Made by a program: the position numbers and the translations under genes
Assembly (NCBI RefSeq): GCF_003048615.2
Contig: NZ_CP049263.1
Span: forward strand, 1,054,001-1,118,000
Direction of reading: 5' to 3'
DNA length: 64,000 nt
Source of the DNA: Campylobacter concisus
Lineage (GTDB): Bacteria > Campylobacterota > Campylobacteria > Campylobacterales > Campylobacteraceae
The notes under the pieces: generated by a model
Told to the model about the DNA's origin: nothing
Database searches by the model: none
What the model saw: the letters and a program-made list of their open reading frames with translations, nothing else
Part shown: one piece after another, positions 9,685 through 18,001 of the stretch
How positions within the stretch are numbered: the first letter of the stretch is position 1
How the letters are laid out: the number at the start of each line of letters is the position of its first letter

Positions 9685-10542
9685 TTACGCTATCTTGCTA
9701 GCGTCGATGATGTTTAGATCAAGTCCTAGCTCTTCCACAGATAGGCCAAGTGCAAGACCTACAAGCTGAGAAAGGTGGATGATAGGTTTTCTAACATCTG
9801 AGTGGTTCTCATCTTGGTATCTCTCTTGATAGATGTCAAGTTGCATTTGACAAAGTGGGCACGGAGTTACAACTACGTCTGCGCCATTTTGATCAGCGTT
9901 ATTTACGATCTGGCTTGACATTTTTCTTACTGATTTTCCAGCTGGATAGCTAGCGTGGAAGCCGCAGCAGTCAAGTCTTTTCTCAAATGGCACGATAGTA
10001 GCACCAAGTGCGCTTACAACAGTTTCAAAGCTCTTTGGATTGACTGAGCTTTCTCTGTTGTGTAGATCTTTTTCAGGTCTTAGGCTGTGGCAGCCGTAAA
10101 ATAGCGCTACTTTTAGTCCGCTAAGTGGCTTAACGACCTTTGCTCTTAGCGTATCAACATTTTGGTAAAGCTCCCAAAGAAGGCTTGTGATCTCTGTTGA
10201 GCCGTTATATTTCATATTACCTTCAGCTAAAAATGTATTGATACGATCTTTTGCGCCCTTATCAAGTGTGCTTTTAGCTCTTGTTAGAGTTAGCATACAA
10301 GTTGAGCATGTCGTAAGCATCGGCATATTCATCTGCTCTGCAAGCGCTATATTTCTAGCATTTGCTACAAGTGCAGCCATAGGATCTACGTCTTGTGCTT
10401 GTTGAGCACCACAGCAGCTCCAGCCCTTTATCTCGTGAAGCTTCCAGCCAAGCACTGGAGCGATGGCCTCAAGCGACATCTTAGCCTCTTTAGCTGCTTG
10501 AGTGAGTACGCATCCTGGGAAAAAAGCGAATTCATTTTGCAT
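9685..10542 (-). CDS. mfrE: 8-methylmenaquinol:fumarate reductase, subunit E (CCG-domain protein)
   Basis: A 285-residue subunit of the MfrABE fumarate reductase, of the heterodisulfide-reductase subunit B/SdhE type. Two cysteine-rich CCG domains are visible: an N-terminal one beginning FFPGCVLTQAAKE and containing WSCCGAQQA, and a second with FYGCHSLRP and LDCCGFHASYPAGKS. Such domains bind an unusual iron-sulfur cluster and connect the catalytic subunits to the membrane quinol pool. It follows mfrB after 2 bp in the operon mfrA-mfrB-mfrE. Older annotations call this gene sdhC/sdhE; the Tat signal on the neighbouring MfrA favours the Mfr assignment. Confidence 0.88.
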   Translation of the reverse strand: MQNEFAFFPGCVLTQAAKEAKMSLEAIAPVLGWKLHEIKGWSCCGAQQAQDVDPMAALVANARNIALAEQMNMPMLTTCSTCMLTLTRAKSTLDKGAKDRINTFLAEGNMKYNGSTEITSLLWELYQNVDTLRAKVVKPLSGLKVALFYGCHSLRPEKDLHNRESSVNPKSFETVVSALGATIVPFEKRLDCCGFHASYPAGKSVRKMSSQIVNNADQNGADVVVTPCPLCQMQLDIYQERYQDENHSDVRKPIIHLSQLVGLALGLSVEELGLDLNIIDASKIA

Positions 10543-10544
10543 AA

Positions 10545-11510
10545 TTACTCCTTACTAGCAGCTTTGCGAGCCGCATTTATCATTTTTACTAGATCGTCAT
10601 GACCTTCTATGTCTTCTTCGCCAAATACATGAAGCGGATTCATCTTGCCAGCAAGCATTAAATTTGCAGCGATGTCTAGTTTGCCCATATTTTTGATAAC
10701 GCCTTCTGAACGAAGTGCAAGTCTAACCTCATTTAGCCTGCCTGAGCCATCAACTAGATCAGTTAAAAACGCCTCAGCGTGATCTGGCCCCATGCCCTCA
10801 TTAAAGCCTTTTTGTATAGCCATGATACGAAGATCTGTTATGTCGCTGCATGCGCTTATGCCTTTTGGACAGCGGTCAGCACACTCTTGGCACTTTACAC
10901 ACATCCAAAGTCCGTTGTCGATAGCTGGTTTTAGGTGCGGCATAGGATCTTTGCTACGTGAGTCAAAGGCAGCTCTATAAGCATGAACAAATACAAACGG
11001 CTGCATATAATCACTCGCATCTGCTTCAAGCTTATTACACTCGCTAGCGCACGCACCACAAAGTATGCAGTCCCATTCAAGTGCTACTTTATCGTACTCT
11101 TTTTGACTTTGCTTACAGCCTTTTTCGGCGCTAAATCCTGGCTTAGCTGTGATGCTTGGTCTAATCTTGCGTAAATTTTCTATACTTGGCTCCCAATCCA
11201 CCATAAGGTCTGAGATAACCTTGAAATTTCCAAGTGGTGAAATTCTAATAGTATCTGGGTTGCCATACTCAGCCAAAAGCTCGTTCATCTTTGTGTCGCA
11301 AGCTAGATATGAGTGACCATTTACTCTAACAGCGCACGCACCGCATATCGCTGAGCGACAAGATGCTGTGAAATTTAATGTCGCATCTTTCTTTTGTTTG
11401 ATATCAAAAAGCACTGTTAAGAGCGTTTTGCCTTTGACCTCTTCATTTGTTAGCTCATAAGTTGATTCATATTTTTTAGTTCCGTCAAAACGGTCAATAA
11501 TAATTTTCAT
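10545..11510 (-). CDS. mfrB: 8-methylmenaquinol:fumarate reductase, iron-sulfur subunit
   Basis: A 321-residue electron-transfer subunit. The N-terminal half is a plant-type [2Fe-2S] domain with cysteines in CRSAICGAC and a later LACDTK. The C-terminal half has two [4Fe-4S]/[3Fe-4S]-type motifs, CILCGACASECN and CVKCQECADRCPKG. It passes electrons between MfrE and the flavin of MfrA. It is longer than E. coli FrdB (about 244), as expected for the SdhB/MfrB type that works with a CCG-domain subunit. It lies between mfrA (9-bp gap) and mfrE (2-bp gap), so the three genes form one operon. Confidence 0.92.
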   Translation of the reverse strand: MKIIIDRFDGTKKYESTYELTNEEVKGKTLLTVLFDIKQKKDATLNFTASCRSAICGACAVRVNGHSYLACDTKMNELLAEYGNPDTIRISPLGNFKVISDLMVDWEPSIENLRKIRPSITAKPGFSAEKGCKQSQKEYDKVALEWDCILCGACASECNKLEADASDYMQPFVFVHAYRAAFDSRSKDPMPHLKPAIDNGLWMCVKCQECADRCPKGISACSDITDLRIMAIQKGFNEGMGPDHAEAFLTDLVDGSGRLNEVRLALRSEGVIKNMGKLDIAANLMLAGKMNPLHVFGEEDIEGHDDLVKMINAARKAASKE

Positions 11511-11519
11511 CCTAGCTCC

Positions 11520-13382
11520 TTACTCTGGCTTCTTGCCGTCAAGTGAAAATATGCCTGTCACAACATCTTTGTAGCCAAGCTCCAACTTGCCGTCTTTTAG
11601 TGTGACTATGCTGTGTTTTAAGAAATTTACATCATCTCTTTTTGGATAGTCCTCTCTTGTGTGAGCGCCACGGCTCTCAAGACGATTTTGCGCTGCAAGA
11701 CATGCTGCACGAGAAAGAAGTATAAGGTTGCCAAGCTCGACGTAGTCGGTAAATGCTGTGTTCATGACTGGATTTTGATTTGGCACTTTGATGGTGTCAT
11801 ATTTTGCTTGGATGGCTTCTAGATTTTTAGAGAGCTGATCTAGTTTTGCGCCAGTTCTAAAGATACCCATTAGATCCCAATTATTTTTACCAAGCTCTTC
11901 ACGAAGTGCGTACATATCATTTACGCCACCCTCACCTGTTGCGATAGATTTAAATTTATCTTGCCACATTTTTGCTAGCTCAGAAGTTTTCTTGCCGCTT
12001 GCAAATTTTGCATTTTGAGCATAAGCACCAGCACCTTTGCCAGCTAGATCGCCAGTTACAACTGCGTCAGTTAGGCTGTTTCCGCCAAGGCGGTTTGCGC
12101 CGTGGATAGATACACATGAAGCCTCACCACCTACGTAAATTCCAGGGATTTTTGTGCTCATATCATCGAATTTAGCTACCTCTATGCCACCCATTGAGTA
12201 GTGAGCTGTTGGGCGGATAGGCACTGGTTGCTCGACTAGGTCGATGTCTTGAAAGAGCATCGCTGTGTGGCGAATTTTTGGAAGCTTTTTCATAATAGTA
12301 TCTTTGCCAAGGTGACGAACATCGCAAAGCACATAAGCGCTCATACCCTCGCCAAAGCCTCTACCCTCGCGAATTTCTGTCTCGATAGCACGAGCGACGA
12401 CGTCACGAGGAGCTAGCTCCATCTTTTCGTGATAGTTTTTCATAAAGCGCTCGCCCTTGTTGTTTAACAAGTATCCGCCCTCGCCACGAGCAGCTTCTGT
12501 GATTAGCGTGCCGCCATTTTGAACGCCAGTTGGGTGAAACTGAAGCATCTCAGGGTCTTCAAAACCAAGACCTACTTTAAGCGCAGCAGCTATGCCATCT
12601 CCTGTTGCTATAAATGGAACTGAAGTGCGGTTGTAGAAAATTCTAGTGTATCCGCCAGTTGCTATGACTAGAGATTTGCAAAGAACTGGGTAAATTTGAC
12701 CATCTTGGATGTTGCGAAGAACGACGCCTTCAACTTTACCATCCTCAAGACCGATCTCAAGTAGCTCATGGTCCATTAGAAATTTAACGCCAGCTGTGAT
12801 AGCGTCGTCAAGACAGGCGTGCATCAAAACGTGACCAGTTTTATCGGCTGCATAGTTACAGCGTTTTTTGCTAGCGCCACCCATGAAGCGAAATGCAACA
12901 TCGCCATTATCTTTACGGGACACGTCACCATTATCTTTACGAGAAAAGAGCATGCCGTTATAATCTAGCTCGTGAATGACTGCGCCTGCTGCCTCGCAAA
13001 ATTTCACTACCGCATCTTGATCAGCAAGATATGCTGCACCTTTTACGGTGTCATAAGCGTGAAGCTTGAAGCTGTCGCCGTTGCTAAAGTCAGTAACGCC
13101 GTTTATGCCACCCTCTGCCATACAGGTCGCGTTACGTGATGGCATCATCTTTGTAGCGACAACGACGGTTGAGTTTGGATATTGCTTGCGAACGGCTGTT
13201 GCTGCACGAAGTCCAGCACCGCCAGAGCCGATTATTAGCACATCAACAGATGGCAAGCCATTTTCATTGCCTTTTGGCAACTCGCCAGCAAAAACATTGG
13301 TCGCACCAGCTGTTGTAGCTAGCGCACCTACGCTAATACAGGCGCTTTGTAGAAATTCTCTTCTGGTAAATTTTTCACTCAT
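11520..13382 (-). CDS. mfrA: 8-methylmenaquinol:fumarate reductase, flavoprotein subunit (Tat-exported)
   Basis: A 620-residue catalytic flavoprotein that reduces fumarate to succinate. A twin-arginine signal (FTRREFLQS, arginines 7-8, then a hydrophobic stretch ending FAG) shows periplasmic export, which separates MfrA from cytoplasmic FrdA/SdhA. An FAD-binding Rossmann motif GSGGAGLRAA is at about 52-61. Substrate-site sequences include LQFHPTGV, TEAARGEGGYL, RPTAHYSMGGI and GANRLGGNSL. Two oddities stand out. The segment 147-162 is a tandem duplication of SRKDNGDV. The position aligning by eye with the FAD-linking His of FrdA (SHT) reads NAT, so the flavin may be non-covalent. The AGGAAG ribosome site supports the start. 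Confidence 0.93.
   Translation of the reverse strand: MSEKFTRREFLQSACISVGALATTAGATNVFAGELPKGNENGLPSVDVLIIGSGGAGLRAATAVRKQYPNSTVVVATKMMPSRNATCMAEGGINGVTDFSNGDSFKLHAYDTVKGAAYLADQDAVVKFCEAAGAVIHELDYNGMLFSRKDNGDVSRKDNGDVAFRFMGGASKKRCNYAADKTGHVLMHACLDDAITAGVKFLMDHELLEIGLEDGKVEGVVLRNIQDGQIYPVLCKSLVIATGGYTRIFYNRTSVPFIATGDGIAAALKVGLGFEDPEMLQFHPTGVQNGGTLITEAARGEGGYLLNNKGERFMKNYHEKMELAPRDVVARAIETEIREGRGFGEGMSAYVLCDVRHLGKDTIMKKLPKIRHTAMLFQDIDLVEQPVPIRPTAHYSMGGIEVAKFDDMSTKIPGIYVGGEASCVSIHGANRLGGNSLTDAVVTGDLAGKGAGAYAQNAKFASGKKTSELAKMWQDKFKSIATGEGGVNDMYALREELGKNNWDLMGIFRTGAKLDQLSKNLEAIQAKYDTIKVPNQNPVMNTAFTDYVELGNLILLSRAACLAAQNRLESRGAHTREDYPKRDDVNFLKHSIVTLKDGKLELGYKDVVTGIFSLDGKKPE
12897..12944 (-). repeat. 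24-bp tandem duplication inside mfrA
   Basis: Two adjacent 24-bp copies (12897-12920 and 12921-12944) both encode SRKDNGDV. They differ at four bases, all third-codon positions and all synonymous (GTT/GTG, GAT/GAC, GGC/GGT, TCC/TCT). Confidence 0.9.
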
Positions 13383-13812
13383 TGATAACTTCCTATTTTA
13401 ATAAGTTTATTAGCGTCAAAAAACGCACCGCCAGTTCATTTCTTAACATTTTTTAAAACAACTATATTAATAAAAAAATTAATAATAAAACTTTACATAA
13501 AATTTACTTAAAAGAAACATAAAGATTTATTTTAGGTTATATAGTGAGATTTGATAGCTAAAATCATTTAGCAAAAGACCATTTTATCGTGTTTGCAGCA
13601 ACTACTTATAAGTTTATTATTTTGATAAAGATAAAAATAATATTATCTCGCAATATATTAATAAAAATAGATAAAATGTTATAAAATAGCCAATTTTACG
13701 TATCTTTGAGGATATTTCTTAAAATTAAATAAATAATTAAAACTAATAAATTTAAATGGGATAAAAATCGTATGATTATCATGAATCATATAAATTTGTA
13801 AATTTTTGATAG
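13383..13812. other. Long AT-rich intergenic region upstream of mfrA
   Basis: 430 bp of very AT-rich sequence. It contains the inverted repeat at 13771-13790 and presumably the mfrA promoter, but I cannot pick a convincing -10 box. No RNA gene or ORF is evident. Confidence 0.5.
13771..13790. repeat. Inverted repeat downstream of the hypothetical gene
   Basis: A perfect TATGATT-N6-AATCATA repeat with ATCATG between the arms. On the minus strand it is followed by CGATTTTTATC, so it could terminate the hypothetical gene at 13813-14235. The ATGATTATCAT core also looks Fur-box-like, so the role is undecided. Confidence 0.45.
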
Positions 13813-14235
13813 CTAGAGAGTAAAATAATAGATAGCCCCGTAGTGTTTGACTGAGAAAATGAAACTTAAATTTATATCAAATATCTCAATGTCATCAAGT
13901 GACGGATACCAGACATCGCTAAAAAATTTATCTAAATCATCAAAGCGCAAAATATCAATGCTCTCAAATTTATTAAAATTTATGCAAATTTCATTTGGCG
14001 TGGCGATACCAAGCTTGCTAAAAGCGGTCTTTAGATCAAAATTTTCTTCGTCCGCATTAAAGCCATCAAGCTTGCTAAATTTATCTATTTTAAAAAACTC
14101 ATCTATATCATCTAGGCTAAATTTATGAAGTAAATTTTCTCTTATCTTTAAGCACTCATCATATGGCAAGCTTCTAACGATCGGCATCTCAAAGCCATAT
14201 TCTTTGCGGAAATTTTCTAGTTTTATCTGATCCAT
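13813..14235 (-). CDS. Hypothetical acidic protein
   Basis: I do not recognise this 140-residue protein. It has no signal peptide or membrane segment, is rich in Asp, Glu and Phe (DDIDEFFKIDKFSKLDGF), and ends with an aromatic FSVKHYGAIYYFTL. It lies 39 bp downstream of oorC on the same strand, separated by a long palindrome (14245-14272). No Shine-Dalgarno is visible: the bases before the ATG read AACCTCCCAAA. Codon use (frequent AAATTT words) is like its neighbours, which supports a real, resident gene. It may be co-transcribed with the oor genes. Confidence 0.65.
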   Translation of the reverse strand: MDQIKLENFRKEYGFEMPIVRSLPYDECLKIRENLLHKFSLDDIDEFFKIDKFSKLDGFNADEENFDLKTAFSKLGIATPNEICINFNKFESIDILRFDDLDKFFSDVWYPSLDDIEIFDINLSFIFSVKHYGAIYYFTL

Positions 14236-14244
14236 TTTGGGAGG

Positions 14245-14272
14245 TTTTGGCTAAATTTAAATTTAGCCAAAA
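14245..14272 (-). terminator. Long palindrome after oorC
   Basis: A perfect 28-bp self-complementary sequence (TTTTGGCTAAATTT / AAATTTAGCCAAAA) starting 2 bases beyond the oorC stop. It can form a stable hairpin but is followed by CCTCCC rather than a U run, so it may act as a 3'-end stabiliser or weak attenuator instead of a full terminator. Confidence 0.5.
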
Positions 14273-14274
14273 AT

Positions 14275-14826
14275 TTATTTTAAAAGCTCTTTTGCGTATT
14301 TTAGGCCTAGCTCGTAAGCTTTTGCGTTTGCCTCTTTGACCTTAGCTGGCACGCTTGCTAGCATCTCTTCACGCACTAAATTTTCATCCATGCACCCACT
14401 CATCGCCACAGCCACACCAAGGGCTACGACGCTTTGAGTGATGACGTTACCGACCTCGTCTTTTGCGATAGAGATGATAGGGATTTCATAAATTTTCCAG
14501 CGCTTTTTGTCTTCATCGCTTACTTTTACCAAATTTGGCTCGACAACGATCGCACCGCCCTCTTTCACGCCGCTTTTAAAGGCGTTGTAGCTTATCTGCG
14601 CGGTAGCAAGCATAAAGTCTATCTCGCCCTCGTTTGCATAAGGGTATAAAATTTCTTTCTCATCAAGTATGATATCGACCTTCGTTGGACCACCACGCAC
14701 CTGAGATGTGTAGGTAGAGGCCTTGACGCCGTATCCGCCTGCTTTTATCTTGGCAGCTGAGAGGATCTCGCCAGCTAGTATGACGCCCTGTCCGCCAACG
14801 CCGACAAATCTTAGTTGTGACTTCAT
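14275..14826 (-). CDS. oorC: 2-oxoglutarate:acceptor oxidoreductase, gamma subunit
   Basis: A 183-residue subunit of the CoA-acylating 2-oxoglutarate oxidoreductase, which converts 2-oxoglutarate to succinyl-CoA with flavodoxin or ferredoxin as acceptor. The N-terminus LRFVGVGGQGVILAGEIL is the pyruvate/ketoisovalerate oxidoreductase gamma-domain signature, followed by SQVRGGPTKVDIIL. Length matches Campylobacter and Helicobacter OorC. It is the last gene of oorDABC and overlaps oorB by 4 bp. Confidence 0.95.
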   Translation of the reverse strand: MKSQLRFVGVGGQGVILAGEILSAAKIKAGGYGVKASTYTSQVRGGPTKVDIILDEKEILYPYANEGEIDFMLATAQISYNAFKSGVKEGGAIVVEPNLVKVSDEDKKRWKIYEIPIISIAKDEVGNVITQSVVALGVAVAMSGCMDENLVREEMLASVPAKVKEANAKAYELGLKYAKELLK

Positions 14827-15668
14827 GCTAGCTCCTCAAAATTTATCGCTTCATTGCTCATTGCAGCCCTTCTTACCTTGTCGTAAGCCTTGGTGTATTC
14901 GATCTTTTCTTCATCTTTGTGCAGCACGCCAAGTGGGAAAATGCCCTTTTTCTCTTCGTCACTTAGCATGTCAAATTTGACCTTGCTAGTCGTGCGGCCT
15001 TTTATCCACTCTAAATTTTTTACCGCCTCGCCCATTTTGTTCTTGCGACCTAAATTTATATGGCAGTTTGAAAATACATCAAAAAAGCTGTATCCATCGT
15101 GGCTAAAGCCCTCTACAAAGAGCTTTGTAAGCTTCTCTGGCTCGATGACGCTACCACGTGCGACAAAGCTAGCACCTGCGGCGGTTGCGAGCTTACAGGC
15201 GTCAAAACTAGGATCGATGTTGCCGTATTGCGCTGTGACCGTCCACATGCCCTTTGGCGTGGTTGGGCTGGTTTGTGAGTTTGTTAGCGCGTAGATGAAG
15301 TTGTTGATTAAGATGTGATTTAGCCCGATATTTCGGCGGCATCCGTGTATCGTGTGGTTGCCCCCGATCGCTAGTCCGTCGCCGTCGCCAGTTACCACGA
15401 TGACGTGCTTATCTGGGTTTGCCATCTTTACGCCAGTCGCGTAAGCTACGGCTCTGCCGTGAGTTGTGTGGATGGTGTTGCAGTCAAGATATCCGCTAAA
15501 GCGACCAGAGCAGCCTATGCCTGAGACCACGCAAACGTCGTTCATGTCCCAGCCCATGGTATCGATAGCGCGGATGAGCGCCTTTAGTATGACGCCGTCG
15601 CCGCAGCCCCAGCACCAAAGAGTAGGCATTTTATCTGTTCGTAAATATTTATCATAATTAAAAGCCAT
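14823..15668 (-). CDS. oorB: 2-oxoglutarate:acceptor oxidoreductase, beta subunit (TPP-binding)
   Basis: A 281-residue thiamine-diphosphate-binding subunit. WCWGCGDGVILKAL near the N-terminus, VVSGIGCSGRFSGYL and the TPP motif VTGDGDGLAIGGNHTIH followed by NNFIYALTNSQTSPTTPKG are classical for OorB/KorB. It overlaps oorA by 11 bp and oorC by 4 bp, which suggests translational coupling and stoichiometric assembly. Confidence 0.96.
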   Translation of the reverse strand: MAFNYDKYLRTDKMPTLWCWGCGDGVILKALIRAIDTMGWDMNDVCVVSGIGCSGRFSGYLDCNTIHTTHGRAVAYATGVKMANPDKHVIVVTGDGDGLAIGGNHTIHGCRRNIGLNHILINNFIYALTNSQTSPTTPKGMWTVTAQYGNIDPSFDACKLATAAGASFVARGSVIEPEKLTKLFVEGFSHDGYSFFDVFSNCHINLGRKNKMGEAVKNLEWIKGRTTSKVKFDMLSDEEKKGIFPLGVLHKDEEKIEYTKAYDKVRRAAMSNEAINFEELA

Positions 15669-16788
15669 AAATTTCTCCTATCTTCGCCTCGATCTCGCTT
15701 GGGCTTATTGGTCTGCCGTTTGCTTTTAGCAGTTTTGCAAAGTCATCTCTTAAGATGATCTTTGAAATTTCGCCACTATATTGACCTAAATTTAGCTCGC
15801 AGACCAAAATTTTCTTAAATTTATCTGATATCTCTTTTAGCTTTTTAGCTGGAGCTGGAAAAAGTGTGAGTGGCTTAAATAGCCCTACTTTTAGCCCTTT
15901 TTCACGTAAATTTAATATCGCTTGCTTAGCCGAAAGCGCCACACTACCAAAGGCGATGATGCAAATTTCAGCGTCATTTAGCATAAACTCTTCAAATTTC
16001 TCGCACTCATCAGTGTGTAAATTTATCTTGTTAAACAGCCTATTCATCGAGTATTCAACTATCTTGCCATCTTCTGTTGGAAAGCCAGTAGCGCCGTGAT
16101 GAAGCCCAGTTATGTGGTAGTGATAGCCTTTAAAGAAAGGATTTAGCGTGGCTGGCGCGTCTGGTGCCGCCTCGTATGGTTTATACTCTTTTGGCTCGCC
16201 ATTAAATTCTCTTCTTTTATAAATTTCTAGCTCGCTGATTTCTGGCAAACTAACTCTTGCTTGCATGTGGCCTATCGTCTCATCAAGTAGCAGCATAACT
16301 GGTGTCATAAACCTAGCTGCGAGGTTAAATGCACGAACCGTCTGCGTATAGCACTCCTCTAGGCTACTAGGGGCCAAAACTATCATATTTACATCGCCGT
16401 GAGTTGGATTTTTAGCCTGCAAGATATCGCCTTGTGCGACACGGGTTGGTAGGCCAGTTGAAGGGCCACCGCGCATGACATTTACGATGACAAGCGGTAT
16501 CTCAGCGATAAAGCCAAGGCCTATTTGCTCAGCCTTTAGCGAAATCCCAGGACCAGAACTTGCAGTCATCGCCTTAGCACCGCTCGCACTTGCTCCAAGA
16601 GCTACTGAAATTCCAGCTATCTCATCCTCCATCTGTATAAATGTGCCGCCATGTTTTGGCAAAAGCACGCTTAGCTCATGGGCGATCTCACTGCTTGGAG
16701 TGATAGGATATCCACCAAAGAAGTTACAGCCACACTCGACTGCAGCCCTTGCTACTAGGGCATTTCCAGTTGATACTACCTCTCTCAT
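15658..16788 (-). CDS. oorA: 2-oxoglutarate:acceptor oxidoreductase, alpha subunit
   Basis: A 376-residue alpha subunit (pyruvate:ferredoxin oxidoreductase domains I and II). Key stretches are CNFFGGYPITPSSEIAHELS, MEDEIAGISVALGASASGAKAMTASSGPGISL and VMRGGPSTGLPTRVAQGD. It pairs with OorB to form the active site. The start overlaps the oorD stop by 4 bp. The enzyme replaces the NAD-linked 2-oxoglutarate dehydrogenase complex in these microaerophiles and is oxygen-sensitive. Confidence 0.96.
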   Translation of the reverse strand: MREVVSTGNALVARAAVECGCNFFGGYPITPSSEIAHELSVLLPKHGGTFIQMEDEIAGISVALGASASGAKAMTASSGPGISLKAEQIGLGFIAEIPLVIVNVMRGGPSTGLPTRVAQGDILQAKNPTHGDVNMIVLAPSSLEECYTQTVRAFNLAARFMTPVMLLLDETIGHMQARVSLPEISELEIYKRREFNGEPKEYKPYEAAPDAPATLNPFFKGYHYHITGLHHGATGFPTEDGKIVEYSMNRLFNKINLHTDECEKFEEFMLNDAEICIIAFGSVALSAKQAILNLREKGLKVGLFKPLTLFPAPAKKLKEISDKFKKILVCELNLGQYSGEISKIILRDDFAKLLKANGRPISPSEIEAKIGEIYGF

Positions 16789-17096
16789 GCGCTCTCTCCA
16801 AGTTTTGCAAATTTATTTGCCTTTACGGCTGCAGCTCGCTCTTTGCTCTCAGGCGTTAGCTTTGCAAATTTAAAGCCTTTGTCAGCCACATAAATGGCAA
16901 AATCAGGACAGTGAAGCTCACAGTCACGGCAGCCTATACAGGAGTCTGGGTGGACGACCTCTATCATCTTACCAAGCACGGCATTTGGCTCGAGCCTCAT
17001 ACCTAGTACGCCTGCTGGGCAGTAGCTCACGCAGATATCACAGGCCTTACACCTGCTCTCATCGACCCAAACTGGGACATTTTCTTTTACGATCAT
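16785..17096 (-). CDS. oorD: 2-oxoglutarate:acceptor oxidoreductase, ferredoxin-like delta subunit
   Basis: A 103-residue protein with two [4Fe-4S] motifs, CKACDICVSYCPAGV and CIGCRDCELHCPDFAIYV. It takes electrons from the OorAB active site. It is the first oor gene and starts 8 bp after the mdh stop, so the cluster reads icd-mdh-oorDABC. In C. jejuni sucCD lies between mdh and oorD; here nothing intervenes. Confidence 0.94.
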   Translation of the reverse strand: MIVKENVPVWVDESRCKACDICVSYCPAGVLGMRLEPNAVLGKMIEVVHPDSCIGCRDCELHCPDFAIYVADKGFKFAKLTPESKERAAAVKANKFAKLGESA

Positions 17097-17104
17097 ATAT
17101 CTTC

Positions 17105-17998
17105 CTACTCTAAGTTTTCTTTTAAAAATTTGATATTTTTTCTGATCTCAGCTTCACTTTTGTTTAGTTGCTCTTGCTCGTCTTCGTCTAAATTTAGCTC
17201 TAAAATTTCTTTCAAGCCATCACGTCCGAGCCTTACTAGCCTGCCACAACTTAGTTCATCATCGATTAGCACGCTAGCGCTTATTATCTCATCGCTCTTG
17301 CCAACGATCATCTCGCACATTTTCACAGCTGCGGCCGCTGGTGCGTAGTAAGCTGAAGTGCCAAGAAGCTTAACTATCTTTGCGCCACCAGTGCTTGTCT
17401 CTTTTTTGAGCACTTTGAGCTCATTTTCATTTAAATTTTCGCTTATATTGCTAGCTGATACGATCATCTCGTCATTGTGAGCGCCGACGATCTTTGCTCT
17501 TAGCTTGCTAGCGTCCTTATCTTTTAAAAGCGCTAGCTCATATCTGCACCTTGCGCTATCTAGCTCGCCAGCCATGCCGATCACTTTGTTTTTGCTAAAA
17601 CCGCTAAATTTATGAGCCGTCCAAACCATCACATCAAGCGGATTTGTGACGACTATTATCACTGCATTTTTGGCAAATTCAGCTATCTTTTGCGCTGTTT
17701 GCTTTACGACAACGGCGTTTTTAAGCAGCAGATCTTCTCTAGTTTGACCCTCTTTTCTTGGGCTTCCAGCTGTGACTATGACGATGTCACTGCCCTCAAT
17801 TAACACAAAATCATCGCCACCACAAACGCTAGTTTTAGCGTTAAAGACGCAGCTTGACTGCGCTAGATCGATAGCTTTTGCGCGCGCCACGTCGCCAAAT
17901 ATATCTACAAGTGCGATCTCGTCGCAAAGCTCTCTCATGCAAAGCGCATAAGCTATGCTCGCACCGACGTTTCCAGCTCCAACTACACTTATTTTCAT
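17105..17998 (-). CDS. mdh: Malate/lactate dehydrogenase family protein, probable malate dehydrogenase
   Basis: A 297-residue NAD-dependent 2-hydroxyacid dehydrogenase. Visible are the Rossmann loop GAGNVGASIAYAL, the nucleotide-binding ALVDIFGD strand, SPRKEGQTREDLL (the substrate loop; the Arg doublet R-x-x-x-x-x-R fits malate binding), VTNPLDVMVWTA and the catalytic GAHNDEM histidine. Context with icd and oor argues for malate dehydrogenase over lactate dehydrogenase. It is 3 bp from icd, so both are in one transcript. Confidence 0.88.
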   Translation of the reverse strand: MKISVVGAGNVGASIAYALCMRELCDEIALVDIFGDVARAKAIDLAQSSCVFNAKTSVCGGDDFVLIEGSDIVIVTAGSPRKEGQTREDLLLKNAVVVKQTAQKIAEFAKNAVIIVVTNPLDVMVWTAHKFSGFSKNKVIGMAGELDSARCRYELALLKDKDASKLRAKIVGAHNDEMIVSASNISENLNENELKVLKKETSTGGAKIVKLLGTSAYYAPAAAAVKMCEMIVGKSDEIISASVLIDDELSCGRLVRLGRDGLKEILELNLDEDEQEQLNKSEAEIRKNIKFLKENLE

Positions 17999-18001
17999 CT
18001 C

